Positions 9,759 through 17,532 of a stretch of DNA of 64,000 nucleotides are shown here, piece by piece. The stretch's first letter is position 1. The number at the start of each line of letters is the position of its first letter. A program made the position numbers and the translations under genes. The notes under the pieces are model-generated. The model searched no databases and was not told the DNA's origin. It worked only from the letters and a program-made list of their open reading frames with translations. The stretch covers positions 2,072,501-2,136,500 of the forward strand of contig NC_007512.1 in NCBI RefSeq assembly GCF_000012485.1, given 5' to 3'. The stretch is from Pelodictyon luteolum DSM 273. GTDB lineage: Bacteria; Bacteroidota; Chlorobiia; Chlorobiales; Chlorobiaceae.

Positions 9759-10052
9759 TCACTCAAGACTTAAGCCACGATCAAACAAAACACGTTCATA
9801 TATTTTCTGATCCATAGTGCAGTCCACCAGTTCAAGAAATTCGGGAGTCGTCAATTTGCACTGCCTGGCCATAAAACTGAGCAGATCTCCGCCAATCGTT
9901 TTAGGTTTGCCCCCCAAACTCACCTTGGTTTTTACCAGGGTTTTCTTTCCGGCCAGCGAATAATAGTAGTAATACTTATGATCGGTAACGCGGCATGTAA
10001 ACCCTTTCCGTTCCAGCGCCCCTTCAATCTGCCTTTTTTCACGAACCGCCAT
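9759..10052 (-). CDS. Small HicA-like protein (possible toxin)
   Basis: 97 residues. The pattern ALERKGFTCRVTDHKYYYYY, basic KTLVKTKVSLGGKPK, then MARQCKLTTPEFLELVDC resembles small HicA/dsRBD-like proteins in which a conserved His sits in a beta strand; here that would be H24 in DHKYYYYY. The match is by eye and weak. It begins 9 bp after the stop of a 348-residue gene on the same strand, an arrangement like a two-gene toxin-antitoxin operon. An alternative is an RNA-binding accessory protein. Confidence 0.6.
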   Translation of the reverse strand: MAVREKRQIEGALERKGFTCRVTDHKYYYYYSLAGKKTLVKTKVSLGGKPKTIGGDLLSFMARQCKLTTPEFLELVDCTMDQKIYERVLFDRGLSLE

Positions 10053-10061
10053 GCTTACCAG

Positions 10062-11108
10062 TCACTCCTTTATGCGATCCCGCATCAAGCGTTTTACGTT
10101 TCGTGCGCCTTCGGTCAGCATCGCATCATCTTCCTTTCCGTACTCAATCCAATTTGCAACCACTTGCTCCTGCAATTCCGAAAGAAGCTGCTCTCGGGTG
10201 GCGGCAATGACCTCTATATTCCACTGTTCGTCAAGCAGCATAAGATACTGCGAGCTTTCCGTCAGCTCCGGGGAAAGCACTAAGGGAGGGTCGATCGAGA
10301 GTTTTCCTCCCGGGTACTCAACTTCCGATACTTCAAAATCAGACATATCCAAAGGCTCGATTGACTCCACATCATGGATTCGAACAGGCAAATCGCCAGC
10401 ATCAACAGAAACAGTGCCCGTAACTTGTACCAACCCTCTTCTTGCAGCTAACAACTCAGGCTCCCAATCAACATCGTAAACGCATTCAAGTTCTCGATTA
10501 TTCTCTGGATACAGTATGGTAATCCGTCGGCCTGCAAATTCCATTGCCTGAAGATAACCGGTAATCGTTTGGCTTACCCTTTCCTGATGACGAAGCCTCT
10601 CACGAATTGTATTGATCTTTCCCACATCAACGCCTGACAACGATACAACCGGCTGACCCGGGCCACTGATTGCAAGCTTCCATGGCTGTCCTGCCTTCGG
10701 AACAAGTGTCTGGAATGCATTAAGTAACCGTAGACGATAATGAGGGTTTCGTACCTTCAAAAAAGGCTGGTCTTCAGAATCATGCAGACCACGCAGACAA
10801 TCATGCAATGTCTCAATAACTGGCGTTACCTCCTCGATAGAACCAGCCTCAGTATAGCTGCCAACGGTCATTGGCAGTTGATAGCTACCGGCCGTTGGAA
10901 TCCAGCACCGCACCGGGAACATCTTCTGTATGGCTTTGGGAATGTAGCCTGAAGAAACCGACTGCTCATTCCGGGCATCCATCGCCAAAACAAAGACAGC
11001 CCTTTGAAATCCCTGAAGAGCTGCCGATAGAACTTCAGCATCAACCATCGGCTCATCGTGTGGGCCGGATATTCTTAACTCAAGTGAAGGAAGATTTCTC
11101 GGCATCAT
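10062..11108 (-). CDS. Uncharacterised protein, partner of the HicA-like gene
   Basis: 348 residues, family not recognised, no membrane helix or signal peptide. An N-terminal half (residues 1-140) is followed by a region of short beta-strands (GLVQVTGTVSVDAGDLPVRI). A C-terminal segment from about residue 275 (SSQYLMLLDEQWNIEVIAATREQL) loosely resembles small HicB/DUF2442-type folds, ending in a basic helix. It is upstream of, and closely spaced with, the 97-residue gene. Function unknown; the pairing suggests antitoxin or regulator plus effector. Confidence 0.7.
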   Translation of the reverse strand: MMPRNLPSLELRISGPHDEPMVDAEVLSAALQGFQRAVFVLAMDARNEQSVSSGYIPKAIQKMFPVRCWIPTAGSYQLPMTVGSYTEAGSIEEVTPVIETLHDCLRGLHDSEDQPFLKVRNPHYRLRLLNAFQTLVPKAGQPWKLAISGPGQPVVSLSGVDVGKINTIRERLRHQERVSQTITGYLQAMEFAGRRITILYPENNRELECVYDVDWEPELLAARRGLVQVTGTVSVDAGDLPVRIHDVESIEPLDMSDFEVSEVEYPGGKLSIDPPLVLSPELTESSQYLMLLDEQWNIEVIAATREQLLSELQEQVVANWIEYGKEDDAMLTEGARNVKRLMRDRIKE

Positions 11109-11160
11109 TCAGTATACCACGCGATTGTGTACCCGTTTCCCATTAGAACTGTTCACTACG

Positions 11161-11886
11161 TCAAGAGCAATGCTCTCGTTGCGTCGTACGCTCAAAGTCA
11201 CCCCTGTTCGGCTGAACCCCGAGACGGTTCCACCGGATTTCCCGCCGACGCCAGTGCTCTCCGATCGACTGCAGGAACCCGGGCTGCACCAGTTTGGCAC
11301 GAAGCTCAAGCCACCCGTTCCGTTCCTTCCTGATGACGAGCCCTTCGGGGCCCCCCGGACGGCAGGCGCTTTCGGCTTTGGCAAGCATGCCCTTCAGCTC
11401 CGCTATGGTAAAGTTTCCCTCAACAAGCTGAGGAACCGTTTCGATACCCATCCGATGGCAGAGTTCGTCGCGGCGGGCCGTGCTCATAAACGCCTGATGT
11501 TCGAGATCGTAGATATCAAACGCATTGAACCAGTCGGACAGGCGGCTGTACTCGAGACTGTGGCACGCGGCACACCACTCGCCGAAGAGCATGCAGTGCG
11601 GGGGAAGTACCCTGAACCCTTCCTGATGCAGGGCCATCCATGCATCGAGGCGTGTAAACTGTCCCCGGAAGGGGCGATGCAGATAGCTGCCCCGGTTCTG
11701 GACCCGTATCCCTTCCGGGCCATGGGAAAAACCGATGTTAGCACCATCAAGCTTCTCTTCGACAACAACCGGGCCATCAAGCATCGCTTGCGATTCGTCC
11801 TCAGAGAGCACCTTGTCGTCGCGCGGCTTTCCCTCCCCCAGCCATATCAGATGCGGCGTATGGGGAAAACGGAAAAAGGTGTTCAT
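11161..11886 (-). CDS. ATP-dependent RNA ligase family protein
   Basis: 241 residues, nucleotidyltransferase superfamily. Motif I EEKLDGANIGFS places the adenylated lysine at K45; motif III is FGEWCAACHS, motif IV GPEGLVIRKE, motif V ELRAKLV. These are the RNA-ligase core; there is no DNA-ligase OB domain of the usual size. It would reseal nicked RNA. The start ATG overlaps the stop of the upstream PIN-domain gene by four bases (11883-11886), so the two are translationally coupled. RNA cleavage plus RNA ligation in one operon suggests damage and repair of the same RNA. Confidence 0.85.
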   Translation of the reverse strand: MNTFFRFPHTPHLIWLGEGKPRDDKVLSEDESQAMLDGPVVVEEKLDGANIGFSHGPEGIRVQNRGSYLHRPFRGQFTRLDAWMALHQEGFRVLPPHCMLFGEWCAACHSLEYSRLSDWFNAFDIYDLEHQAFMSTARRDELCHRMGIETVPQLVEGNFTIAELKGMLAKAESACRPGGPEGLVIRKERNGWLELRAKLVQPGFLQSIGEHWRRREIRWNRLGVQPNRGDFERTTQREHCS

Positions 11887-12428
11887 CGTTGCTTCCGCTC
11901 TTTCTTTGCTTTCTTATCTTCGTATTTGGCCCGACTCCACACTTCAATCACTGCCTCCAACTCTACACCCCTCGCCTCAAGCGTATCCTGCCAGCCGTGC
12001 CAGTCGCTGTCAGCGGCAAATGCGATGGCACAAGAACTTGTGAGGGCATAAGCTTCAAGTGCGACAGCAACCATTTTCCTGTCCGCACGGTCATGCACGA
12101 CCCGCTGCAGCTCTTCGTCAAGTATGGCGTATCCATCACTATCACAGGAGATATCAACCATATCACAGCATGCGGTATCAAGTTTCTCCAGATAGACCAG
12201 CATGCCGAAATCCCCATGGCAAAGATGGCGGCGATACTCCTCCTCAATCATCCAGGTACTGTCGATGACCATCCTTGATGAAGAACGCCTGAAGTCTTCG
12301 AGCCACTGCCATACCCGCTGACGTAAGGCTGGATCGTCGGGCATCGCGCACACAGCCGTCAATGAGGAAAGATTCAAAGAACTTGCTGCAATAAAGACGT
12401 TGGTGTCGATTACATAGCGGGCTTTCAT
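11883..12428 (-). CDS. PIN-domain ribonuclease-like protein
   Basis: 181 residues. N-terminal RYVIDTNVFIAAS puts the first metal-binding Asp at residue 8. Later acidic positions are MVIDSTWMIEEEY, VVHDRADRKMVAVALEA and AADSDWHGW, consistent with a complete PIN active site. PIN proteins cut single-stranded RNA or tRNA. Its ATG overlaps the original stop of the ATPase gene (12425-12428) and its own stop overlaps the RNA ligase start, so the three genes form one coupled operon. The C-terminus is very basic (KYEDKKAKKERKQR). Confidence 0.82.
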   Translation of the reverse strand: MKARYVIDTNVFIAASSLNLSSLTAVCAMPDDPALRQRVWQWLEDFRRSSSRMVIDSTWMIEEEYRRHLCHGDFGMLVYLEKLDTACCDMVDISCDSDGYAILDEELQRVVHDRADRKMVAVALEAYALTSSCAIAFAADSDWHGWQDTLEARGVELEAVIEVWSRAKYEDKKAKKERKQR

Positions 12429-12517
12429 TGCACAGAACGCTCTTGCTTTTGCCGTTCAAAAAGCAGACGCGCCTGCTCACGGGCATCACCGAGAGCATCC
12501 CCAAAAAAGTGTTCGGG

Positions 12518-13744
12518 TCAGTGGCCGATACGCCCATAACCATCTAGCTCAAGGTGCACCAGTTCGGCATCAGCTCCTTTTCTTTCCACGAAATAGAGCC
12601 GGCAATCATTCTCTCTGGCAACTTGCCGAGCCACCATGGTCTGCAGGCGCCTGAACAGATGCTCGGAATGGGTTTCAACAAGAAACTGGATCTGCCGTTG
12701 CTGGCTGACTTCGACAAAGAGCTCTGATAGCACTGCCTGCGCAAGCGGGTGCAGATGGATCTCCGGCTCTTCAAGGATGATGGTCGATCCCTTAGGAACA
12801 AAGAATGCCAGAGTCACCACTGGCAGGACCTGCGATACACCGATGCCAACATCGCGGAGATTTGCATCGACGCCGTCCCTATGGACAACAATCTCGTAGC
12901 GGGTTGAGCGGCCAAGCTGGCGGACTTCGATACTATCGGCGACTCCCATCCTGTTCAGCCAGTGGGACACGCTTTCGATAATAGCTCCCTTCCCCTCATC
13001 CTTTGCGGGAGCCAGAGCACTGGATAGCAGCACATCGACAACCCGGCTGCCATCGATACCGATATCGCCCGGCATGGTACCGTTCCAGACATAGTCGCGC
13101 TCGGGCTTTCGACGTAAAGGTCCCAGATAGGTAATCGATTCAATCTGGCGACGAATGGCAAGGCTGATGTCCTCGGCTTTCTTCCCATCAACACCCAGAA
13201 GTGAAACAGCTTCGGGAGAAAGCGCTATGGAACGTTGGGGCGCATAGAGTCGGCTTTTCCCCCTCGGCTGCGGCTCCTGTCCAACAAACGCCGAATAGGC
13301 ACCACGATCTCGACGCACCAGACGGAATAAAACATCCTCTCCCGAAATGCTCATCTCCTGCACCACCGCAGCTTTCAGGGAGGTTTTCCCGTAGCTTGCG
13401 CTGAATGCACCATTCTGCACCCATGCGGCAGGACTCTCTTGCCTGTCAACATTGCCGTTTTTATGAAACTCGAAACCAATATCGAATCGGTTCGACGAAG
13501 CATTACGGCTCATCACATCATCGAAATGGCCGAAATTGAAATAATCGCTCACCTCATTGCCGCCGAGGTTAAGATGGACTGTCCTGTCCGGCGAAACCAC
13601 AGTCTGCTTGAGCAGGAGCAGAGCCTGGAAAATCGACGATTTGCCAGAGGAGTTGGTACCAAGAAAAACGGTAAGCGGCTTCAGCTCTATACTGATGCTC
13701 TGGCGCCATGCCTTGAAATGCTTCAATCTCAAGAGATCAAACAC
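12518..13744 (-). CDS. AAA ATPase, DUF3696 family, cut short by a TGA codon
   Basis: 408 residues of an SMC/RecF-like ATPase: Walker A LGTNSSGKSS at residues 28-37, signature-like DVGIGVSQVLPV, Walker B TIILEEPEIHLHP, switch His in FLVETHSEHLFRRL. The frame stops at TGA (12518-12520) after GRIGH. The same frame stays open for 30 more codons, PEHFFGDALGDAREQ to QERSVQ, and ends at a TGA overlapping the PIN gene ATG by four bases. W-P-E-x-F-F-G-D is the expected DUF3696 C-terminus, so a TGG Trp codon has become TGA. The intact gene would be 12425-13744 (439 residues). Confidence 0.88.
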   Translation of the reverse strand: MFDLLRLKHFKAWRQSISIELKPLTVFLGTNSSGKSSIFQALLLLKQTVVSPDRTVHLNLGGNEVSDYFNFGHFDDVMSRNASSNRFDIGFEFHKNGNVDRQESPAAWVQNGAFSASYGKTSLKAAVVQEMSISGEDVLFRLVRRDRGAYSAFVGQEPQPRGKSRLYAPQRSIALSPEAVSLLGVDGKKAEDISLAIRRQIESITYLGPLRRKPERDYVWNGTMPGDIGIDGSRVVDVLLSSALAPAKDEGKGAIIESVSHWLNRMGVADSIEVRQLGRSTRYEIVVHRDGVDANLRDVGIGVSQVLPVVTLAFFVPKGSTIILEEPEIHLHPLAQAVLSELFVEVSQQRQIQFLVETHSEHLFRRLQTMVARQVARENDCRLYFVERKGADAELVHLELDGYGRIGH

Positions 13745-13833
13745 AACACTCCTCCGGTTTTTCTTTCAACAGGGGCAATTATCACCCAATCCTTGTCATG
13801 TCGAGCTCCTGCTCCGACAGATTCAGTTCAAGT

Positions 13834-13924
13834 GATGCTAGATACTGGGGCTGACTTAGGCTGTTCACTACCTCAAGAACGGACTACGGCTGTTCGTACA
13901 TCAACTACAGTGGTTCCTTACGCC
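13834..13924. repeat. Intergenic dispersed repeat, copy B
   Basis: Carries GATGCTAGATACTGGGGCTGACTTAGGCTGTTC, split here as GATGCTAGATACTGGGGC plus TTAGGCTGTTC, then CGGCTGTTCGTACATCAAC. Alignable with copies A and C. Lies between the ATPase start and the VapC remnant. Confidence 0.6.
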
Positions 13925-14355
13925 TTATGAGGTAAAACTGCCCGAAACAGGTCTAACGACATTGAGTTCCCCGAGACTCTTGAACCCGCCATCCTCCGCA
14001 AAGAAAGACATGAGGACCCTCGAGCGAAAGGCAACAGGCTGCTTGAAGTGCATCGGGGGTCTTCAATCTGGAATGTGCCCGAATCTTGGCGGCACGTTCC
14101 AGAACTGGACGGGTAAGCTCTACCTGCAGCAAGCCTGCCGCTTGAAAAAAATCATCATAGCGTCGAAGCAAAAGGTTATCGTTTCGACGTAGAGGGAGCA
14201 CACGACATTCAAGAATCGTCAAAGCGCTGAAGGGCAAGAACGGCATCAGAACAGGCCTCAAACTCAGAGATGATTGCCTGTTTCACTTTTGCAGCAAGGT
14301 GGCCGTCCCCTTCAATGAGATAGATGAGCACATTGCTGTCGAGAAAAACGATCAT
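13925..14355 (-). pseudogene. VapC-like PIN toxin, two frameshifts
   Basis: Three frames together read as one VapC. From the ATG at 14353-14355: MIVFLDSNVLIYLIEGDGH to ACSDAVLALQ. A second frame continues ALTILECRVLPLRRNDNLLLRRYDDF to KTPDALQAACCLSLEG. A third ends FFAEDGGFKSLGELNVV with a stop at 13925-13927. Each break falls where the family runs straight through. The ATG overlaps the antitoxin stop (ATGA), the normal VapBC arrangement. The toxin should be inactive. Confidence 0.8.
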
Positions 14356-14627
14356 GCCTCTTCCCAGGAGTTCCGCTCCTCCTGAATCTGCCGGTCGATA
14401 TCCTCTTTGGACCGATGCCCTTCAGGGGTATAGTTCAGAACCCACTGTGCAGCACTGGGTTGCTCGGCTTGCTCTTTTCTTCCTGTAAGGCACAGATATT
14501 CTGCTTCCGAGAGAACAACAACAGCCGGTCGATTGCGTTGTAAAATATGCACGGGTCCTGCTGCAAGCTTTTCTTCTATAGCTATCATGCCACGCCGCTT
14601 GAGCTCAACTGCCCTGAGCGTATTCAT
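14352..14627 (-). CDS. Phd/YefM-like antitoxin of the broken VapC
   Basis: 91 residues from the ATG at 14627 (MNTLRAVELKRRGMIAI). The open frame continues upstream into repeat copy C, which has no protein-like character, so the shorter start is preferred. The N-terminal block VELKRRGMIAIEEKL plus GPVHILQRNRPAVVVLSEAEY is the Phd/YefM DNA-binding fold. The C-terminal tail (EDIDRQIQEERNSWEEA) would wrap the toxin. Its stop overlaps the VapC ATG. The antitoxin is intact while its toxin is frameshifted. Confidence 0.82.
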   Translation of the reverse strand: MNTLRAVELKRRGMIAIEEKLAAGPVHILQRNRPAVVVLSEAEYLCLTGRKEQAEQPSAAQWVLNYTPEGHRSKEDIDRQIQEERNSWEEA

Positions 14628-14794
14628 GCTTGCTTTAATTGATTGATGATCTTCTGTTATGCGTTCCGCAAAAAGTACCACATTGACCTCGAGACCCTTC
14701 ATCCTGTATCCAGGAAAGCAGGCCAAGTAATTGGAAGAATCAACCCTTCCGAACCATATCGAGTTCCTCAAGCGACACATTCGGCTTGAATGAT

Positions 14795-14850
14795 GCGGCA
14801 TACGGGGACGGACTCCGGCTATTCGTACATCAACTACGGCTGTTCCTGAC
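14795..14850. repeat. Intergenic dispersed repeat, copy C
   Basis: GATGCGGCATACGGGGACGG, then ACTCCGGCTATTCGTACATC and AACTACGGCTGTTCC. Closest to copy B in its second half and to copy A in its first half. Confidence 0.65.
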
Positions 14851-15089
14851 ATTGCATCACGGCTTCGCCGCATTCAGTCACAGTGGATGGTGGGTTGCCC
14901 TTATGAACGCTCTCTTCACGGCAGGGAGTGGGAGTATGGCATCCGGCTGAGCAGAGCGGGTCACTTCCCCTCCCTGGCCGGGTGAAGTGTAATATAGGAA
15001 ATCCAATGGTAGTAAGTATGCTGAAAGAGTACAGATAGGTGTTTTGTTTTAGGCGAGGAACAGCCAGAAGACCCCTCCATTGCTACCTT

Positions 15090-15339
15090 CAAAGCCGAAA
15101 GCACACTGGTGTCAAGAATGATCGTTCAACATCATCCTCACGCTACCTGCATCAACCCTGGTCACCGTCTGCGGCAGGCTCGCTTCCCGGAGCAGCTGAG
15201 CGATTTTCAGGATCCCCCTCCCCCAGGCCTCAATGAGGCCCCGACGGTAAAAGGCGGTGGCAATGAGCGGGTTCCAGGACTTCGACTCATGCGGCTGCAG
15301 GAGCTTTTCGAGGCAGTCTGACCGAAATGAAAGATCCAA
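15090..15339 (-). pseudogene. AlbA_2/ATP-binding regulator fragment joined to a FitB stub
   Basis: Residues such as SWNPLIATAFYRRGLIEAWGRG are the C-terminal part of AlbA_2-type putative transcriptional regulators (NPLIA...GLIE.WGRG). It then runs into LLREASLPQTVTRVDAGSV, which is repeated almost identically at 16475-16560. At 15090-15129 the sequence switches to a near-identical copy of the FitA end/FitB start at 15740-15779 (DTSVLSAL), then degenerates. The N-terminus is missing. This is the wreck of a second AlbA-FitAB locus with FitA deleted. Confidence 0.65.
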
Positions 15340-15349
15340 TTGAAGGAGA

Positions 15350-15769
15350 TCAACACTCCCACGGGTTGACTACTGCGACACTCAAGTCGCTGAAGTGGCG
15401 GATATTTCGTGTAGCAATCGTAGCACTATTGGCCAAAGCAATGCCTGCAATAAAGGTATCACGCATATCTATAGGCCGACCGGCTTCTTTTCGTTCAGCC
15501 GCCAACAGGGCTGCCGCTTTAGCAGCATCGGCATCAAAGAGAAGGATGCGGTGCTGCATTTCATCACTCAATAGCTCTTCAAATCGATTTTCCAGCAAGC
15601 TTTTTCGCTGGCCCGATGGTAAGAGAGCCAAACCATATCGGGCTTCAAACAGGGTAATGCTAGAGAGCCAGATTGATTCAGAGGGCTGACTGTCCACCCA
15701 TTTCACAACCTTCGGGTCGGGCTGCTGCTGCATCAAAGCCGAAAGCACATTGGTGTCAAGAATGATCAT
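15350..15769 (-). CDS. FitB/VapC-type PIN-domain toxin
   Basis: 139 residues, complete. MIILDTNVLSALMQ gives the first active-site Asp at residue 4; the middle Glu is in SSITLFEARYGLALL; the late acidic pair is IDMRDTFIAGIA, followed by TIATRNIRHF and the typical VVNPWE ending of FitB proteins. PIN toxins of this group cleave RNA and are held inactive by FitA on operator DNA. The ATG overlaps the FitA stop by four bases. No defect is seen. Confidence 0.92.
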   Translation of the reverse strand: MIILDTNVLSALMQQQPDPKVVKWVDSQPSESIWLSSITLFEARYGLALLPSGQRKSLLENRFEELLSDEMQHRILLFDADAAKAAALLAAERKEAGRPIDMRDTFIAGIALANSATIATRNIRHFSDLSVAVVNPWEC

Positions 15770-16005
15770 TCAACAAAGCCCATTGGCTCAATTGTCTGAC
15801 CGTGCAGTTCCGGAAGTGGTCCCTGCAAACCAACACCTGCAAAACGGGCAGCAATCCTAGAGCCAAGCATTTGGCGTTTTGGTGAAGTTTCAGTGACCGC
15901 ACTGCGCAATATCTGGTATACTTCCTCCTCAAGGCTACGGCCATGCTGGCTGGCGCGGACTGCAAGACGGATTTTCAAATCCTCTTCAATATTGCGGATA
16001 ATCAT
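15766..16005 (-). CDS. FitA-like ribbon-helix-helix antitoxin
   Basis: 79 residues. N-terminal RHH fold: IIRNIEEDLKIRLAVRASQHGRSLEEEVYQILRSAV, shown here only for its key parts (IIRNI beta strand, GRSLEEEVYQIL helix). The C-terminal part (GPLPELHGQTIEPMGFVE) would block the toxin active site. It would bind its own promoter, in the gap 16006-16155, as a FitAB complex. Paired with FitB through an ATGA overlap. Confidence 0.9.
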   Translation of the reverse strand: MIIRNIEEDLKIRLAVRASQHGRSLEEEVYQILRSAVTETSPKRQMLGSRIAARFAGVGLQGPLPELHGQTIEPMGFVE

Positions 16006-16155
16006 AGCTACAATAGTCTTTTCTTTAGGTTACGATATGTACTGAAACAAACCGTATTGAAGGAAATATTCGTTCACATATGCCGGCATTATGCAAAAGG
16101 GTTCATGATTGCCCCCTCAACTCATCAATTTATACCGCTCTTCGGACAGCGTGTA

Positions 16156-16566
16156 CTATAAGACACCAGAGAGCAGGATGCTCTCCCAAACAGCCGAGAG
16201 AGATGTATTTTCAGGGAAAGAACAGCCGCGTTCAACGGACAGAGAAGCTCTCGAGAGGACATGGAACCCGCCGGTTTTCGGTGCACCGCGAAACTCGATC
16301 AATCCCACAGCCCTGAGTTTACCGAGCCTTCTGGTCGCGGTCCTGATGCTGATCCCGAGAACCGCTGCCAGCGTTTTGGCAATGATGCCGGGGTGCTGAC
16401 TGATAGCGGTCAGCAGCTCATTTACTCCACCATTTACTCCCTCATGCCGGTCTGGAAAGGCAAAAGTCACCATCACGCTACCTGCATCAACCCTGGTCAC
16501 CGTCTGCGGCAGGCTCGCCTCGCGAAGCAGCCAGGCGATTTTCAGCCGATCGTCGTAGAGCGTCAA
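16156..16566 (-). pseudogene. C-terminal remnant of an AlbA_2-type regulator
   Basis: The reading frame contains LLREASLPQTVTRVDAGSVM, VTFAFPDRHEGVNGGVNELL and a winged-helix segment (HPGIIAKTLAAVLGISIRTATRRLGKLRAVGLIEF, key parts ISQHPGI and RTATRRLGKL). These are the C-terminal HTH of AlbA_2/ATP-binding regulators. The ATP-binding and AlbA parts are absent. The sequence upstream (16567-16690) reads QKKELVFQDVVGNETAFVTG in another frame, which I do not recognise. Confidence 0.65.
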
Positions 16567-16691
16567 ACCATATCGTGGTCACCTTTCCGGTAACGAAAGC
16601 GGTTTCGTTACCAACGACGTCCTGAAACACCAACTCCTTTTTTTGTGTCAGTTGTGACTCATACCACCATAAACCCCAACAGCAGTGCATC

Positions 16692-17532
16692 TCAAAGCTC
16701 TATCTGAAAACGGGGTGCGAACAATAGCCCGCTCACACGCGCCGACACCATGCCTTCAACCCGCAAGACGCGGTGCGCATCCTTCTCTATGTCATGGACA
16801 TGCAGGAGCACCTTGCCCGCCCTGCTGCGCCGCAGCGAATAGGGTTCGACCAGCCGCCGGCTGAGGGTCCCGTTCAGGGCCCGGTAGTCGATTTCGACGC
16901 ACATGCGGGGCATGCTGTCGATAGAGATGGATGACGTCATAGAGGTCGCGCGGCCGGGTCCGATCCCCCAGCGCCCGGACTTTTTCACCGAAAACCTCGG
17001 CATAGGAGTATGCCAGCACACGGATACCCTCTCGAGGCATATCGCTGTATGGATGCAGAACCGGCATCCGCTGAGGCTCCTCGACCACGCACTCGTCTGC
17101 ACTCAAGTCAATCTTGATGCGTGGAAGGTTTTTCCCGGTCGGAGAAATCGGGCCCCGATAGGAGAGTTTTCCCTGGCAGACAAGTTTGCCTCGTGGATTC
17201 CTGTACAGCTCGATAGACTGCATGGCCTCAGGAAATTCGATACCGGTCTCATCATAGATCCAGCGCCCGAGTGAGGCCAGGATTTTCCGAAGAAAGCCTT
17301 CATCAAGATGCGCCGGATCAAGCAGCGTGAAATCGAGATCCTCTGAAAACCGATAGGTCTCGAACAGGCATTTCTTCAGGCAGGTCCCCCCTTTGAACAC
17401 CCAGGAATCCGCAACCTCTTCCTGACTGGCAAGTCCGGCAAGCACCCAGCCAAGAACATAGTCCTTCTCGACAACATGAGGCGAGAGCGATACGCGTGAG
17501 GCCATATCAAGGAGTTCCGCACGTCCGATCAT
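16692..17532 (-). pseudogene. AbiEii-type nucleotidyltransferase toxin, deleted and frameshifted
   Basis: The first ~225 residues are a good AbiEii/AbiGii (DUF1814) toxin: VEKDYVLGWVLAG, motif I WVFKGGTCLKK, motif II RFSEDLDFTLL, KIDLSADE, RPRDLYDVIHLYR. Then the frame turns into a Pro/Arg-rich tail ending at 16792. The next frame, from MPRMCVEIDYRALNG through RRLVEPYSLRRSRAGKV to LFAPRFQIEL (stop near 16692), is the WYL-like C-terminal domain such proteins carry. The segment between is missing. So there is an internal deletion with a frameshift at about 16910; the toxin is probably dead. Confidence 0.75.

Noticed and set aside
11125-12051. 308-codon plus-strand frame
   Set aside because: Antisense to the RNA ligase and PIN genes, both of which have clear motifs.
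12518-12520. TGA as a selenocysteine codon in the ATPase
   Set aside because: DUF3696 ATPases are not selenoproteins, and a Trp (TGG) at this place explains the change more simply.
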